Numbered from the stretch's first letter, positions 1 through 8,567 are shown. The stretch is 64,000 nucleotides of DNA from Hyphomicrobiales bacterium (GCA_900470285.1 UCAG01000005.1:186001-250000); one strand, 5' to 3'. The notes: a model not told the origin generated them from the letters alone. Numbers and translations: made by a program.

Positions 1-840
1 GACCATTGGCTGGCAGCCTCCCCGCAGGAAGCTTCCAAACTGCTCGACTGGGTGGTTGAGCGTGCGGAAGAGCGCCTGCGTCGCCGTCAGGAAAAAGAAA
101 CCACTCGCAAGACTGCAACACGAAAATTGCGTCTGCCGGGCAAGCTGGCTGACTGCTCGCAGAATTCGGCCGCCGGTGCGGAATTGTTTATCGTTGAGGG
201 TGACTCGGCGGGCGGCTCTGCCAAACAGGCGCGTAACCGCACCAATCAGGCGATTTTGCCGTTGCGTGGTAAAATTCTCAACGTGGCCAGTGCCGGACGC
301 GACAAGCTGACAGCCAACCAGCAGATCGGTGATCTGGTGCAGGCACTCGGTTGCGGCACGCGCAAGAATTATCGTGAAGATGATCTGCGTTATGACCGCA
401 TCATCATCATGACCGATGCTGACGTCGATGGTGCGCATATTGCTTCGCTGCTCATCACTTTCTTCTATCAGGAAATGCCGCATCTGATTACCGGCGGTCA
501 TCTCTATCTTGCAGTGCCACCGCTTTACCGCCTCAGTCAGGGTGGTAAAGTTGCCTATGCCCGCGATGATGCGCATAAAGATGAGCTGATCCGCACTATG
601 TTTACAGGCAAAGGCAAGATCGAAATCGGCCGCTTTAAGGGTCTTGGCGAAATGCGTGCTGACCAGCTTAAAGAAACGACTATGGATCCAAAGAAACGTA
701 CTTTGCTGCGCGTGGATCTGATGGAAGATGAAAACGGCTCGACCAAATCTACGGTGGATGACCTGATGGGCACCAAGCCGGAAGCCCGCTTCCGCTTCAT
801 TCAGGAAAATGCTGAATTCGTTCAGGAGCTGGATATTTAA
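1..840 (+). CDS. parE: DNA topoisomerase IV subunit B, C-terminal part (5' end outside window)
   Basis: ATP-driven subunit of topoisomerase IV, which unlinks daughter chromosomes together with ParC. The reading frame is open from base 1, so the ATPase domain lies outside the window. What remains is the TOPRIM region: EGDSAGG near base 193 holds the acidic metal ligand and TDADVDG near base 413 the DxD pair. It is followed by the conserved IGRFKGLGEM and the ParE-type end. There is no long insertion between the TOPRIM motifs and the C-terminus, which favours ParE over GyrB. The gene ends in TAA at 838-840. A small hairpin (AAGGC-ttc-GCCTT) lies just after it but lacks a T-run. Family assignment is firm; ParE versus GyrB rests on the short C-terminal layout and on the gene neighbourhood. 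Confidence 0.93.
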   Translation, partial: DHWLAASPQEASKLLDWVVERAEERLRRRQEKETTRKTATRKLRLPGKLADCSQNSAAGAELFIVEGDSAGGSAKQARNRTNQAILPLRGKILNVASAGRDKLTANQQIGDLVQALGCGTRKNYREDDLRYDRIIIMTDADVDGAHIASLLITFFYQEMPHLITGGHLYLAVPPLYRLSQGGKVAYARDDAHKDELIRTMFTGKGKIEIGRFKGLGEMRADQLKETTMDPKKRTLLRVDLMEDENGSTKSTVDDLMGTKPEARFRFIQENAEFVQELDI

Positions 841-895
841 GGCTTTGGCCCAAGGCTTCGCCTTGTACATTAGCGATGATATCAGACATCATTCC

Positions 896-1050
896 AGAGC
901 GGTTCCCGTTAATATTGAATCGTCAGAACCGCTCTATTGTTGTGCTTTTACGTGCATCTTGTTCCGGCCGAAACAGGACAAGAAGTCAGTCCGGCGAACT
1001 GATTTCCCTGCATAGGGGCTTCACATTTTTTGGAAGTGCGCTCCAACTCT
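896..1050. repeat. Rhizobiales-type palindromic repeat element (copy A)
   Basis: A 9-bp perfect inverted repeat AGAGCGGTT/AACCGCTCT (896-904 and 927-935) encloses the GAATCG motif shared by the other copies. It is followed by a second module containing TCAGTCCGGCGAACTGA at 986-1002. A 26-base stretch at 986-1011 is identical to 19574-19599 in copy C. The right end is degenerate and its limit approximate. It sits between parE and the kinase-like gene and may contribute to the leader of the latter. Confidence 0.7.
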
Positions 1051-1100
1051 GGCATTATATCCTGATCAGAATTGCCAAGACCGTTCAACCGGAGCTGCCG

Positions 1101-1775
1101 ATGTGTGCCGCAAAAACTACAATCCGGACAATTGATGAACTCCGGCAACGACTTGAGTCTGAAGCGGCCAATAAAAGTGTTATAATCGCCGGAATATGCG
1201 GATTAGCAGGAGCCGGAAAAACTACTTTATGCCGGCAGCTCACAGCAATCTCAGGTTTCAATATTGTACATCTGAGCTGTGACCGCTTCTCTTCACACAG
1301 CTATGCTGACCGTCAGGCAAGCATTGAGAGTGCCTATGCCTCCGGTATAACAGAACATATCGCCTTTGCTGAAAATCCGCAGAACTGGTATGCCCATGAC
1401 GATATTGTCACTGCCATCCATGGCTTAAGAGCAAACGGATATTATAGCTATAATCGCGCATGGAACGGGAAAACTGGCGATCTGGACGGGCATTACAATA
1501 TTGCTTTGTCTGAAAATACTCCGTCCATTGTGTTATGTGATGGTATTTATCTTCTTCATGAGCCGGTCAGAACTGCTTTAGACCTTACCATTCTGGTTGA
1601 TGCTCCGGTTGAAGTTACCGTGCAGCGCGGACACAAGCGATCCAACGGCAATACGGATCACTTTATGTCTATGGAACGCCTCAGGCAGGCATATACTATG
1701 CCGTATTTTGAGGCACTCTCAGGTCATGCCGATATTCTGTTTCAACCGGAATCTGCTCCATCTGGCTGCGTTTAA
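1101..1775 (+). CDS. P-loop NTPase, uridine-kinase-like
   Basis: Predicted cytoplasmic kinase-type P-loop NTPase of 224 residues; substrate unknown. The Walker A motif GLAGAGKT lies at residues 34-41 after a short N-terminal helix. A hydrophobic strand ending in CDG (SIVLCDG) near residue 140 resembles the second acidic motif of uridine and pantothenate kinases. A late segment, VTVQRGHKRSNG, has the look of a lid with basic residues. The frame is open upstream to 876, but ATG 1101 has a GGAG eight bases before it, and the upstream part overlaps a repeat element, so the shorter form is preferred. The gene is convergent with the Y-family polymerase, 20 bp away. Family-level call only; uridine kinase activity is not shown. 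Confidence 0.7.
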   Translation: MCAAKTTIRTIDELRQRLESEAANKSVIIAGICGLAGAGKTTLCRQLTAISGFNIVHLSCDRFSSHSYADRQASIESAYASGITEHIAFAENPQNWYAHDDIVTAIHGLRANGYYSYNRAWNGKTGDLDGHYNIALSENTPSIVLCDGIYLLHEPVRTALDLTILVDAPVEVTVQRGHKRSNGNTDHFMSMERLRQAYTMPYFEALSGHADILFQPESAPSGCV

Positions 1776-1795
1776 GCACCCTGCGTGAAAGCGGA

Positions 1796-3055
1796 TCAAT
1801 AATCATCCAGATCAGGAATGCGGCCAAAAGCGATTTTTCCGCCAATATAAGAGCCGGGAGCAATGGATGGCCCGAGACTCAGTACATCCGAACCGAATTG
1901 CTTGCGCACGCGGTCAAGCGTATCTGAAACCTGTTCCCAGCGCTGCTGACGCTGTTTGTCTTGCGACTCTTCAAACAGGTCATGACTGTCGACCACCTCA
2001 CCGGACAGATGATGCAGATAAATATGCACATTCTTGACCTGCCGGAAATCAGCCTTGCGAAACGACGGATGCATGAGCAGTCGCCGGTGCAACTGCGAGA
2101 GACAGGTGAGAAAACAATGATCGTCCCGTGACGGCGGGAACACACCTTCAACCGATACGGATTCCTGCCCCTTGATCCGCCAGCCATAAACCAGAGCACC
2201 GGCGCGATAATGCTCCTTACGCAAACGGCGTGAAGCACTCATACAGAGCAGCCGCGCGCATTGCAGAATTTTATCCGGCTGACGCCAGTCCCGCGGCAGT
2301 ACACGGCCATGGCCGAACATACGGCGATGCGTTTCCTGTTTCTCCACCGCATAGCCGTGCAATCCGGCGATGAAGCGCTCGCCTTCAACACTATTCCAGA
2401 TCGCGCGCCCTTGTTTCGGACTGATCTTCCAAAGCTCTTCAACCGTCGCAATACCGGAGCGGAGTAAACGTGCCTCCACGCCTGCGGCAATGCCGGGCAA
2501 GTCACGCAATTGTAGCTTCAAAAAACGGTGCGGAATATCTTCTGGCTGCACAATTACTAAGCCGTCCGGCTTGTCAATTTCCGCCGCAATTTTGGCCAGC
2601 AGTTCATTGGGTGCAATACCGATAGAACAGGTCAGTGCCGAACCGAGTTTCTCACGCAACGCCGCTTTAATTGCCAGTCCCAAAGCCTCTGCCTGTCGGG
2701 ATTCTGACGGCAACAAACGACAAACCAGCTCGTCAATAGAACGCACATTGCCTATTGGCAGCACCGTATCAATAATATCCAGTATTTTGTGATGAAGTTT
2801 AACATATTCATCCGGCCGCGCTTCCACAATAGCAATTTCAGGGCAGATTGCGCGCGCTTCACGTACGGATGTACCGGTTTTCATACCAAGCTTTTTGGCC
2901 TCTTTGCTGGCCGCAATCAGGCCCGTAAATTCACTGGCATGAGGCACAACACCAACCGGCCTGCCCTGTAAGGCAGGATTCAGCTGCTGCTCGGCACTGG
3001 CAAAAAAACTGTCAAAATCGAGATAAAGCCGCTCCGGCAAATCAGGTTTACGCAT
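1796..3055 (-). CDS. Y-family DNA polymerase (DinB-like, second copy)
   Basis: Predicted translesion DNA polymerase of 419 residues. The first catalytic motif YLDFDSFF (Asp13 and Asp15) and the palm motif SIDE near residue 115 are both present, so it should be active, unlike ImuB. A helix-hairpin-helix segment (LRDLPGIAAGVEARL) and a little-finger region follow. It lacks the N-terminal CxxC module of the DinB at 26.4 kb and diverges from it. The open frame reaches back to a TTG at 3112, but ATG 3055 is preferred because the extension would run over the LexA box. That box, GTTC-N7-GTTC read on the minus strand, lies 25 bases upstream at 3080-3094, so SOS induction is likely. Confidence 0.85.
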   Translation of the reverse strand: MRKPDLPERLYLDFDSFFASAEQQLNPALQGRPVGVVPHASEFTGLIAASKEAKKLGMKTGTSVREARAICPEIAIVEARPDEYVKLHHKILDIIDTVLPIGNVRSIDELVCRLLPSESRQAEALGLAIKAALREKLGSALTCSIGIAPNELLAKIAAEIDKPDGLVIVQPEDIPHRFLKLQLRDLPGIAAGVEARLLRSGIATVEELWKISPKQGRAIWNSVEGERFIAGLHGYAVEKQETHRRMFGHGRVLPRDWRQPDKILQCARLLCMSASRRLRKEHYRAGALVYGWRIKGQESVSVEGVFPPSRDDHCFLTCLSQLHRRLLMHPSFRKADFRQVKNVHIYLHHLSGEVVDSHDLFEESQDKQRQQRWEQVSDTLDRVRKQFGSDVLSLGPSIAPGSYIGGKIAFGRIPDLDDY

Positions 3056-3079
3056 GGTATTTGTTCCGCAACTATTGCA

Positions 3080-3094
3080 GAACAAAATAGGAAC
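3080..3094 (-). promoter_or_regulatory. LexA (SOS) box of the Y-family polymerase
   Basis: On the plus strand GAAC (3080-3083), seven bases, GAAC (3091-3094); read toward the gene it is GTTC-CTATTTT-GTTC. This matches the alphaproteobacterial LexA operator GTTC-N7-GTTC. It ends 25 bases before the polymerase ATG. The dinB gene at 26.4 kb carries the same type of box. Confidence 0.8.
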
Positions 3095-3119
3095 ATTAAA
3101 TGATTTTGGCAAGCCTGAA

Positions 3120-3593
3120 TTACAAATCTGCCTGCATTTTTACCTTTTCCACAACCCGCGCCAAACTGGCAGACCATTCTTCATAGTAACGGATAATCCG
3201 GAAACCGCATTTCTCATAAAGCTTTATTGCAGGTACATTGCGCGCATGGGTACCGATTTCTGCGGTTTGAAATCCAAGCAATACAATCTGCGCCAGCAGT
3301 GCATCAACCAATAAAGTGCCGATGCCCTGCCCGTGATGTGCAGGATCAACCCAGATATCAGATATATAGTTCTGGTTAGTATCGCGTGCGCCCCACCCAC
3401 AAATCACGCCATCCTGTTCAGCAACGAGAACATAATCCAGATAATCCTGCGCTGCATGTAAAAAAGCCAGTTCAGCGCGTCTGCGCTGATCCGGCTCTTC
3501 TGTTTCATGACTGAATATATGGGAAGCCCATGCATCAGCTCCGATGCGGGCAATCATCGCCAGATCAGCGGTTGTTGCCTGCCGGAGCTGCAT
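3120..3593 (-). CDS. GNAT family N-acetyltransferase
   Basis: Predicted acetyl-CoA-dependent N-acetyltransferase of 157 residues with unknown acceptor. The acetyl-CoA loop is visible as HHGQGIGTLL (Q/RxxGxG type), preceded by the strand ISDIWVDP. The classic C-terminal NVPAIKLYEKCGF follows. It starts at ATG 3593, six bases beyond the gatA stop, and runs in the same direction, so it may be transcribed before gatA is complete upstream in the same unit. The polymerase LexA box lies just past its stop. The family is clear, the substrate is not. Confidence 0.85.
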   Translation of the reverse strand: MQLRQATTADLAMIARIGADAWASHIFSHETEEPDQRRRAELAFLHAAQDYLDYVLVAEQDGVICGWGARDTNQNYISDIWVDPAHHGQGIGTLLVDALLAQIVLLGFQTAEIGTHARNVPAIKLYEKCGFRIIRYYEEWSASLARVVEKVKMQADL

Positions 3594-3599
3594 GCGGTG

Positions 3600-5081
3600 T
3601 TACCACCAGCGTTTAGGCGCAAACTGACCGGCAGCCTGTTCGATCACATGGGCAGCCTGAAACAGTGCTTCTTCTTCAAACGGACGGCCAATCAGCTGCA
3701 GGCCAAGCGGCAGACCATTTTCTGACAGACCAGCAGGTACAGAAATACCTGGCAGGCCGGCCATGTTTACTGTCACAGTGAAGATATCATTGAGATACAT
3801 TTTCACCGGATCAGCGGCCAGTTCCTTGTCGCCCAGCTTGAAGGCAGCCGACGGCGTTGCGGGTGTCAGAATTGCATCCACACCGGCAGCAAACACATCT
3901 TCAAAGTCTTTCTTGATCAGTGTGCGGATTTTCTGCGCCTTAACGTAATAAGCGTCATAATAACCGGCTGACAGCACATAAGTGCCGATCATGATGCGGC
4001 GTTTGACTTCCTTGCCGAAACCTTCCGCGCGGGTGTTTTCGTACATTTCAACAATGTCTTTACCCGGTACGCGCAGACCGTAGCGAACACCGTCATAACG
4101 CGCGAGGTTCGACGAAGCTTCCGCCGGTGCCACGATGTAGTAAACAGCCAGCGCCTGTTCGGTATGCGGCAGCGAAATATCAACAACTTCCGCACCGGCA
4201 TCTTTCAGCCACTGAACGCCCTGCGCCCAGAGTTTTTCGATTTCAGCCGGCATACCGTCAATGCGATACTCACGCGGAATACCGATTTTTATGCCTTTTA
4301 CGGATTTGCCAAGCGCTGCTTCATAATCAGGAACCGGAAGATCAACAGAAGTTGTATCTTTCAGATCAACAGATGCCATGGATTTCAGCAGAATTGCGCT
4401 ATCGCGCACATCACGGGCAATCGGGCCTGCCTGATCGAGCGAAGATGCGAAAGCAATTGTACCCCAGCGGGAAACACGGCCATAAGTCGGCTTGATACCA
4501 ACTGTACCGGTGAAAGCCGCAGGCTGGCGGATCGAACCACCGGTGTCGGTTGCTGTTGCACCGGCGCACAGGCGTGCAGCCACAGCCGCAGCAGAACCAC
4601 CGGAGGAGCCACCCGGAACCAGCTTCTCTTCCGAACCTTCTGCGCGCCAAGGGCTGACAACAGGGCCGTAATAAGATGTTTCATTGGAGGAGCCCATTGC
4701 GAACTCGTCCATATTCAGCTTGCCGAGCATAACCGCACCGTCTGCCCAGAGATTAGCAGTCACTGTCGATTCATAATCCGGCTTGAAGCCATCGAGAATA
4801 TGCGAACAGGCCTGCGTATGATCGCCTTTAGTGGCGAACAGATCTTTTACGCCGAGCGGAATACCTTCCAGCGCACCGGCTTCGCCCTTTGCCAGACGCT
4901 CATCCGAAGCCTTAGCCATCGAACGGGCCTTATCATGGGTGACGCTGACATAAGCATTGATCGCACCATTCGCTTCATCAATTGCTTTGAGATAGGCATC
5001 AGCCAGTTCGGTTGCGGTAAAGGCTTTTGCCTTCAGCTTGTCGCGCGCCTCGGCAATGGTGAGTGCGGTTAAATCAGTCAT
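3600..5081 (-). CDS. gatA: Aspartyl/glutamyl-tRNA amidotransferase subunit A
   Basis: Amidase subunit of GatCAB, which converts Glu-tRNA(Gln) (and Asp-tRNA(Asn) where needed) to the amidated form. It is 493 residues, the usual length. The amidase signature [13 protein letters not shown] holds the nucleophile Ser and the cis-Ser, and GVKDLF supplies the catalytic Lys. Further family motifs are [10 protein letters not shown] and the C-terminal [12 protein letters not shown]. gatC lies 124 bp upstream on the same strand; the gap contains an inverted repeat at 5112-5183. gatB is not in the window. The ATG at 5081 is preceded by AGGA. Confidence 0.96.
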   Translation of the reverse strand: MTDLTALTIAEARDKLKAKAFTATELADAYLKAIDEANGAINAYVSVTHDKARSMAKASDERLAKGEAGALEGIPLGVKDLFATKGDHTQACSHILDGFKPDYESTVTANLWADGAVMLGKLNMDEFAMGSSNETSYYGPVVSPWRAEGSEEKLVPGGSSGGSAAAVAARLCAGATATDTGGSIRQPAAFTGTVGIKPTYGRVSRWGTIAFASSLDQAGPIARDVRDSAILLKSMASVDLKDTTSVDLPVPDYEAALGKSVKGIKIGIPREYRIDGMPAEIEKLWAQGVQWLKDAGAEVVDISLPHTEQALAVYYIVAPAEASSNLARYDGVRYGLRVPGKDIVEMYENTRAEGFGKEVKRRIMIGTYVLSAGYYDAYYVKAQKIRTLIKKDFEDVFAAGVDAILTPATPSAAFKLGDKELAADPVKMYLNDIFTVTVNMAGLPGISVPAGLSENGLPLGLQLIGRPFEEEALFQAAHVIEQAAGQFAPKRWW

Positions 5082-5111
5082 TCTATCAATCCTGTTCAGG
5101 GCTTTTCATGT

Positions 5112-5183
5112 GCTGTCCGCACCGTTTTAAAAACCGGACTTCGCGTCGGGAGCAGTGACAGCTCGTATTAAAACGGAAACAGC
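5112..5183. repeat. Imperfect long inverted repeat between gatC and gatA
   Basis: GCTGT (5112-5116) and CCGTTTTAA (5122-5130) are mirrored by TTAAAACGG (5168-5176) and ACAGC (5179-5183). The transcript of the gatC-gatA unit could fold into a stem with a loop of about 37 bases. It has no T-run and is not a classical terminator. It may be a palindromic intergenic element or an RNA-processing site. Confidence 0.6.
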
Positions 5184-5205
5184 AGTCGGATGGATCAGGC
5201 GGAAA

Positions 5206-5493
5206 TTATTCAATAACCTTTGGTACCATGAAGAAATTTTCTTCAGTGATCGGTGCATTGGATACGATTTCCGAAGCAATATTACCGTCAGAGACTTTGT
5301 CTTCACGCAGACGCATCGCGGTCGGAATAACTGAGGTCATCGGCTCCACACCATCGACATTCACACTGTCGAGAGATTGCACAAATCCCAGAATGACATT
5401 GAGTTCGCCGGTCATTTTTTCGGCCTGTTCTTCATTGACCGCAATACGGGCAAGATGCGCAACGCGCTTGACTGTAGTTAAATCGACGGACAT
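5206..5493 (-). CDS. gatC: Aspartyl/glutamyl-tRNA amidotransferase subunit C
   Basis: Small scaffold subunit of GatCAB that wraps around GatA. It is 95 residues, normal for the family. The N-terminus [20 protein letters not shown] and the C-terminal segment with [10 protein letters not shown] are typical; proline-rich EPMTSV lies in the middle. It is followed by gatA on the same strand across a 124-bp gap that holds an inverted repeat. The promoter should lie in the AT-rich region 5494-5800. Confidence 0.94.
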   Translation of the reverse strand: MSVDLTTVKRVAHLARIAVNEEQAEKMTGELNVILGFVQSLDSVNVDGVEPMTSVIPTAMRLREDKVSDGNIASEIVSNAPITEENFFMVPKVIE

Positions 5494-5800
5494 GTCGCTC
5501 TCCGATAAATGCGAAATGCGGTGATCGCTGCCAGTCGCCTAGCATGAATGCAGCCCGCAAGAAATTTCTCTTATTCCGGCTATAACCCTGCACCCGCTCA
5601 AGTGCAATATTTGTGTTCAATTAAAGCAGATACAACCGGATAAATTCTCTATAACGCGACCACCTCACGCAACTTTGAAACAGAAATTGCGTAAGATGTT
5701 ACTTCACACGGATTACGGCTGGTAATTTTAACAGCTAATAAAAAAACACAACATTAAATATACTTTTAAAAATAAATATTTAAAATCAAAAGGTAAAATA
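5494..5800. other. Divergent intergenic region, gatC / orphan gene
   Basis: About 300 bp with no gene I can support. The half next to gatC has ordinary composition. From about 5690 it becomes very AT-rich up to the start of the orphan gene. It must hold the gatC promoter leftward and any promoter of the orphan gene rightward, but I cannot fix either. Confidence 0.5.
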
Positions 5801-6274
5801 ATGTTTTCATTTCAATTAAAGCCATTAGTTACACAAACACCGTATTTATCTGTAAACATGAATAATTCAGTAAATAATTCCTATAATTTCACCGGCAATA
5901 CAACGATTGACTACAACACAACTGTATTTGTGCATTCACATCAGTTTGTAAATGATTTCGCTCAGCCAAGTCTGGCATCCGCAATTTATTGTCCTGGTGC
6001 AACGGGATTCATGCAGGTTGCAAATTCAACAAATACGGCCGGTGAAAGCGATGTTTTCCTGTCCACCGACATATCTGCCAATTCTGCCAGCAAATTCTTT
6101 ATGCAACTCATTACAGAAGGCGGCGGACTAACCACTGTTGAACTATATATCAACTCAGGGAGCACAAAACGTAACCTTCTCTATGATCACGCAACGGACA
6201 GGCTCTTCCTTGCTCAAATCGACCCTGATTCAAATGAAATAAGACAGAATTGGCTCTTGTATATAACCCAATAA
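5801..6274 (+). CDS. Orphan protein of unknown function, AT-rich gene
   Basis: A 157-residue open frame with AAAGGT eight bases before the ATG. I do not recognise the product. The N-terminal third is rich in Asn and Thr (NNSVNNSYNF, NTTIDYNTT). The middle has a Gly/Thr stretch (EGGGLTTVEL) and the end is more ordinary (NWLLYITQ). There is no signal peptide, membrane segment or Cys motif. Beta-strand-like alternation is visible in the second half. Codons use more A/T in third position than neighbouring genes, and the upstream region is strikingly AT-rich; both suggest later acquisition. It sits between conserved gatC and the UPF0173 gene. It could be a real lineage-specific gene or, less likely, a chance frame. 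Confidence 0.55.
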   Translation: MFSFQLKPLVTQTPYLSVNMNNSVNNSYNFTGNTTIDYNTTVFVHSHQFVNDFAQPSLASAIYCPGATGFMQVANSTNTAGESDVFLSTDISANSASKFFMQLITEGGGLTTVELYINSGSTKRNLLYDHATDRLFLAQIDPDSNEIRQNWLLYITQ

Positions 6275-6298
6275 AGCAAAAACAGTTTAGTCAGGAAA

Positions 6299-6328
6299 TT
6301 CTCCCCGCTCGATCACAAGCAGGGAGAA
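6299..6328 (-). terminator. Hairpin terminator after the UPF0173 gene
   Basis: TTCTCCCCGCT (6299-6309) and AGCAGGGAGAA (6318-6328) pair with one mismatch and an 8-base loop. Read leftward, a short T-run follows. It lies just beyond the stop of the UPF0173 gene and also separates it from the convergent orphan gene. Confidence 0.6.
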
Positions 6329-6335
6329 ACCATTA

Positions 6336-7049
6336 TCAAACGGTCAAACTGCCACCAACTTTCAGCACTTTCACCTCAGTGTTTGCTTTCTCCATACCGT
6401 GCACGAAGTCATCAGCGGTTGCCTCCAGCAGGCCGAATGTACCGAAGTGGCACGGAATGGCTGTTTTAAGCGCAGGGAAATAACGCTGACAGGCCAGTGC
6501 CGCCACTGCGCCACCCATAGTAAAACGGTCACCGACAGGCACCAGGGCAATCTCCGGCTGATGCAGTTCATTAATCAGCGCCATATCGGAGAAAATATCC
6601 GTATCGCCCATATGATAAAGTACCGGCGCATCTTCACCCTCAAAATGGAACACCAGCCCGTTGGCATTGCCAAGCGAATGAGAAACGCCGTCTTCTGTCA
6701 GACTTGCGGAAGAATGCAGCGCATTGACGAAAGTCACAGAAAATCCGGAGTGAAAGACTGTGCCACCGGTATTGGCCGGATCGACCTTTGCCACGCCGCG
6801 ATGCGCCAGCCAGTCACAAAGATCAGCATTGGCGATAACTATTGCGCCGGTTTCTTTGGCGATGCGAATTGTATCGCCGACATGATCGCCATGGCCGTGC
6901 GTCAGAGCAATATGCGTTACACCTTTGGTCACTTCAGCAAAATCCAAGCCTGAGCCGGTCGGGCTTTGACTAATAAAAGGGTCGATCAGAATTACCGCCT
7001 GCGAAGTTTCAACGCGGAAAGCAGAATGGCCGAGCCAGGTGATTTTCAT
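6336..7049 (-). CDS. UPF0173-type metal-dependent hydrolase (metallo-beta-lactamase fold)
   Basis: Predicted zinc hydrolase of 237 residues, similar to YtkL/UPF0173 proteins; substrate unknown. [11 protein letters not shown] at the start and the metal motif [10 protein letters not shown] (HxHxDH) are visible. A later His/Asp pair (HMGDTD) and a late His (PCHFGTF) complete the metallo-beta-lactamase set. The frame is open 26 codons further upstream, but ATG 7049 has AAAGGGA at proper spacing and starts the conserved domain. It diverges from ruvX with 99 bp between starts. Confidence 0.88.
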   Translation of the reverse strand: MKITWLGHSAFRVETSQAVILIDPFISQSPTGSGLDFAEVTKGVTHIALTHGHGDHVGDTIRIAKETGAIVIANADLCDWLAHRGVAKVDPANTGGTVFHSGFSVTFVNALHSSASLTEDGVSHSLGNANGLVFHFEGEDAPVLYHMGDTDIFSDMALINELHQPEIALVPVGDRFTMGGAVAALACQRYFPALKTAIPCHFGTFGLLEATADDFVHGMEKANTEVKVLKVGGSLTV

Positions 7050-7148
7050 GATATTCCCTTTGCCGATGCATATTGTTATAGGCACAGTTAGAATGCACTG
7101 CGCTGTCTTTGCAATATAGTATGACATTACCGGATCAGGAAACGAGAT

Positions 7149-7634
7149 ATGGCTGTATCAACAATTGAAGAGCTTGCAACAAGCTTGAGCTACGGACAGC
7201 TGGTTGCCGGTCTTGATCTGGGTACCAAAACCATCGGCATTGCGGTCTCGGATCTCGGTATGTCTTTTGCGCATCCGCGTCCTGTTTTGAAACGGCGTAA
7301 ATTCACACTGGATGCACAGGAACTGCTGGAACTGCTGCAGAAAGAAAAAGTTGCTGCTGCCGTCATCGGCCTGCCGGTCAATATGGACGGCACAGAAGGC
7401 CCGCGCGTTCAGGCCACGAAAGCCTTTGTTCGTAATATGGAAAAGCTCACCGATATTCCGTTCATCTACTGGGATGAGCGTCTTTCAACCGTTGCGGCAG
7501 AGCGTGCTTTGATCGGCATGGATGTTTCTCGCGCCAAACGTGCAGAGCGAATTGATTCCGCGGCCGCTTCATTCATTCTGCAAGGCGCTCTTGACCGCCT
7601 GCATATGCTGCGTCGTGATAGTGACCAAGATTAA
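7149..7634 (+). CDS. ruvX: Putative pre-16S rRNA nuclease / Holliday-junction-resolvase-like protein YqgF
   Basis: RNase H-fold nuclease of 161 residues, implicated in 16S rRNA 5' maturation and named RuvX/YqgF. Visible motifs are [15 protein letters not shown] with the first catalytic Asp, the segment [15 protein letters not shown] and [10 protein letters not shown] with the last acidic residue. Length fits the family, with a short N-terminal extension ([13 protein letters not shown]) common in Rhizobiales. It diverges from the UPF0173 gene; the zinc-ribbon gene follows 86 bp later. Confidence 0.93.
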   Translation: MAVSTIEELATSLSYGQLVAGLDLGTKTIGIAVSDLGMSFAHPRPVLKRRKFTLDAQELLELLQKEKVAAAVIGLPVNMDGTEGPRVQATKAFVRNMEKLTDIPFIYWDERLSTVAAERALIGMDVSRAKRAERIDSAAASFILQGALDRLHMLRRDSDQD

Positions 7635-7720
7635 ATAAATTTAAGAATATTAGGACTTGATCCTATAGCGATTAGAGCTTTTACAAAGATACCTCCTGAT
7701 GTTTTTCAAAGGAGACTGTT

Positions 7721-8023
7721 ATGAGCTTTATCAAATCCTTTTTACGCGGGGGCTATAATTCCCACGGCGGTTATGGTGGTCATGGCCACAGCTCAAAGCA
7801 TGGCCGCAATGAAACTTCCTATTATGGAATGCCTCAACAAATGGAACTCCCGCCTGCAAAAACTCAGAACTGTCCTGACTGCCGCAGACCTCAGGCCATA
7901 GATGCACGGTTTTGTAATAATTGCGGTTTGTCTCTCGTTCCGGCTCAATGCAGCTCTTGCAATCAATCGATGATGGCAGGTGCAAAATTTTGCGGCAATT
8001 GCGGTCAGCAAGCCGCGACTTAA
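7721..8023 (+). CDS. Small double zinc-ribbon protein
   Basis: A 100-residue protein. The N-terminal half is Gly/His/Ser-rich (YNSHGGYGGHGHSS), which could bind metal or be disordered. The C-terminal half has four CxxC knuckles in order: CPDC, CNNC, CSSC, CGNC, forming two zinc ribbons. The ATG has AAAGGAG eight bases before it. No catalytic domain is present, so an adaptor or nucleic-acid/protein-binding role is plausible but unproven. A shortened paralog lies at 8315, and the two leaders share CCTATAGCGA and ACCTCCT blocks. Confidence 0.8.
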   Translation: MSFIKSFLRGGYNSHGGYGGHGHSSKHGRNETSYYGMPQQMELPPAKTQNCPDCRRPQAIDARFCNNCGLSLVPAQCSSCNQSMMAGAKFCGNCGQQAAT

Positions 8024-8168
8024 AACATTCTCGGACAATTTAACCACACCCGAAACAGTCAGAATTTTCAAAATCCTGACTGTTTTACAATGTCAAAATA
8101 ATACTATAAAATCAGCTACTTATAAAAAAATTATAATAATAAAAATTAGCTATTGCTCCTATAGCGAC

Positions 8169-8273
8169 TAGAGCGGTTTACGTTCATATTGAATCGCAGT
8201 GCTCGCTCTAGATTCTTTAGTTTGTCGCATTATCCCGACGTCAAGTTGATCCAACTTGACTGTAAATGCTCTA
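8169..8273. repeat. 105-bp palindromic repeat element with TA target duplication (copy B)
   Basis: Bounded by TAGAGC (8169-8174) and GCTCTA (8268-8273). An internal TAGAGCG/CGCTCTA pair at 8169-8175 and 8204-8210 makes the first stem and contains the shared GAATCG; a second inverted repeat, CAAGTTG-at-CCAACTTG-like, lies near 8242-8258. Comparing with the upstream region of the paralogous gene at 7721, where CCTATAGCGAtTAGAGCtt is uninterrupted, places the insertion exactly in TA. Length and structure fit Brucella Bru-RS elements as I know them. Confidence 0.75.
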
Positions 8274-8314
8274 GAGCTTGTTTATATAAACCTCCTCAAC
8301 CACAGGAGATTATT

Positions 8315-8464
8315 ATGATTAATTATGTATGCCAGATATTCCAGCGCAATTATGCATCAAAAGGCCGGAATGACGATAACAGAGCAAATGTAATCTGCCC
8401 CGCTTGTAAGAATATTCAATATGCGGATGCACGCTTCTGCAATAATTGTCGCTACATCATATAG
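8315..8464 (+). CDS. Very small single zinc-ribbon protein, truncated paralog of the 7721 gene
   Basis: A 49-residue protein starting at ATG 8315 with CAGGAG eight bases before it. The longer frame from 8189 runs through the repeat element and is not favoured. The body has CPAC and CNNC knuckles in the pattern ICPACKNIQYADARFCNNC, close to the first ribbon of the upstream gene (NCPDC...IDARFCNNC). The Gly/His-rich part and the second ribbon are missing; an N-terminal stretch INYVCQIFQRNYASKG replaces the former. It looks like a tandem duplicate that has shortened. Whether it is still expressed is unclear because a repeat element split its upstream region. Confidence 0.65.
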   Translation: MINYVCQIFQRNYASKGRNDDNRANVICPACKNIQYADARFCNNCRYII

Positions 8465-8567
8465 TGCAATTTATAATCATCTCATGTGTAGCGTAAGCTT
8501 AAATCATTCGCGTATCCTGGTGCACATTAATCTGATTAGCTGTGCATCTTGATACGCAAAAATCTCA

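Noticed and set aside
4164-5072. 302-residue open frame antisense to gatA
   Set aside because: Shadow of gatA; Cys- and Arg-rich nonsense-like product with no motif.
8189-8314. N-terminal extension of the small zinc-ribbon protein
   Set aside because: The extended frame runs through the repeat element, while ATG 8315 has a good ribosome site and matches the paralog.
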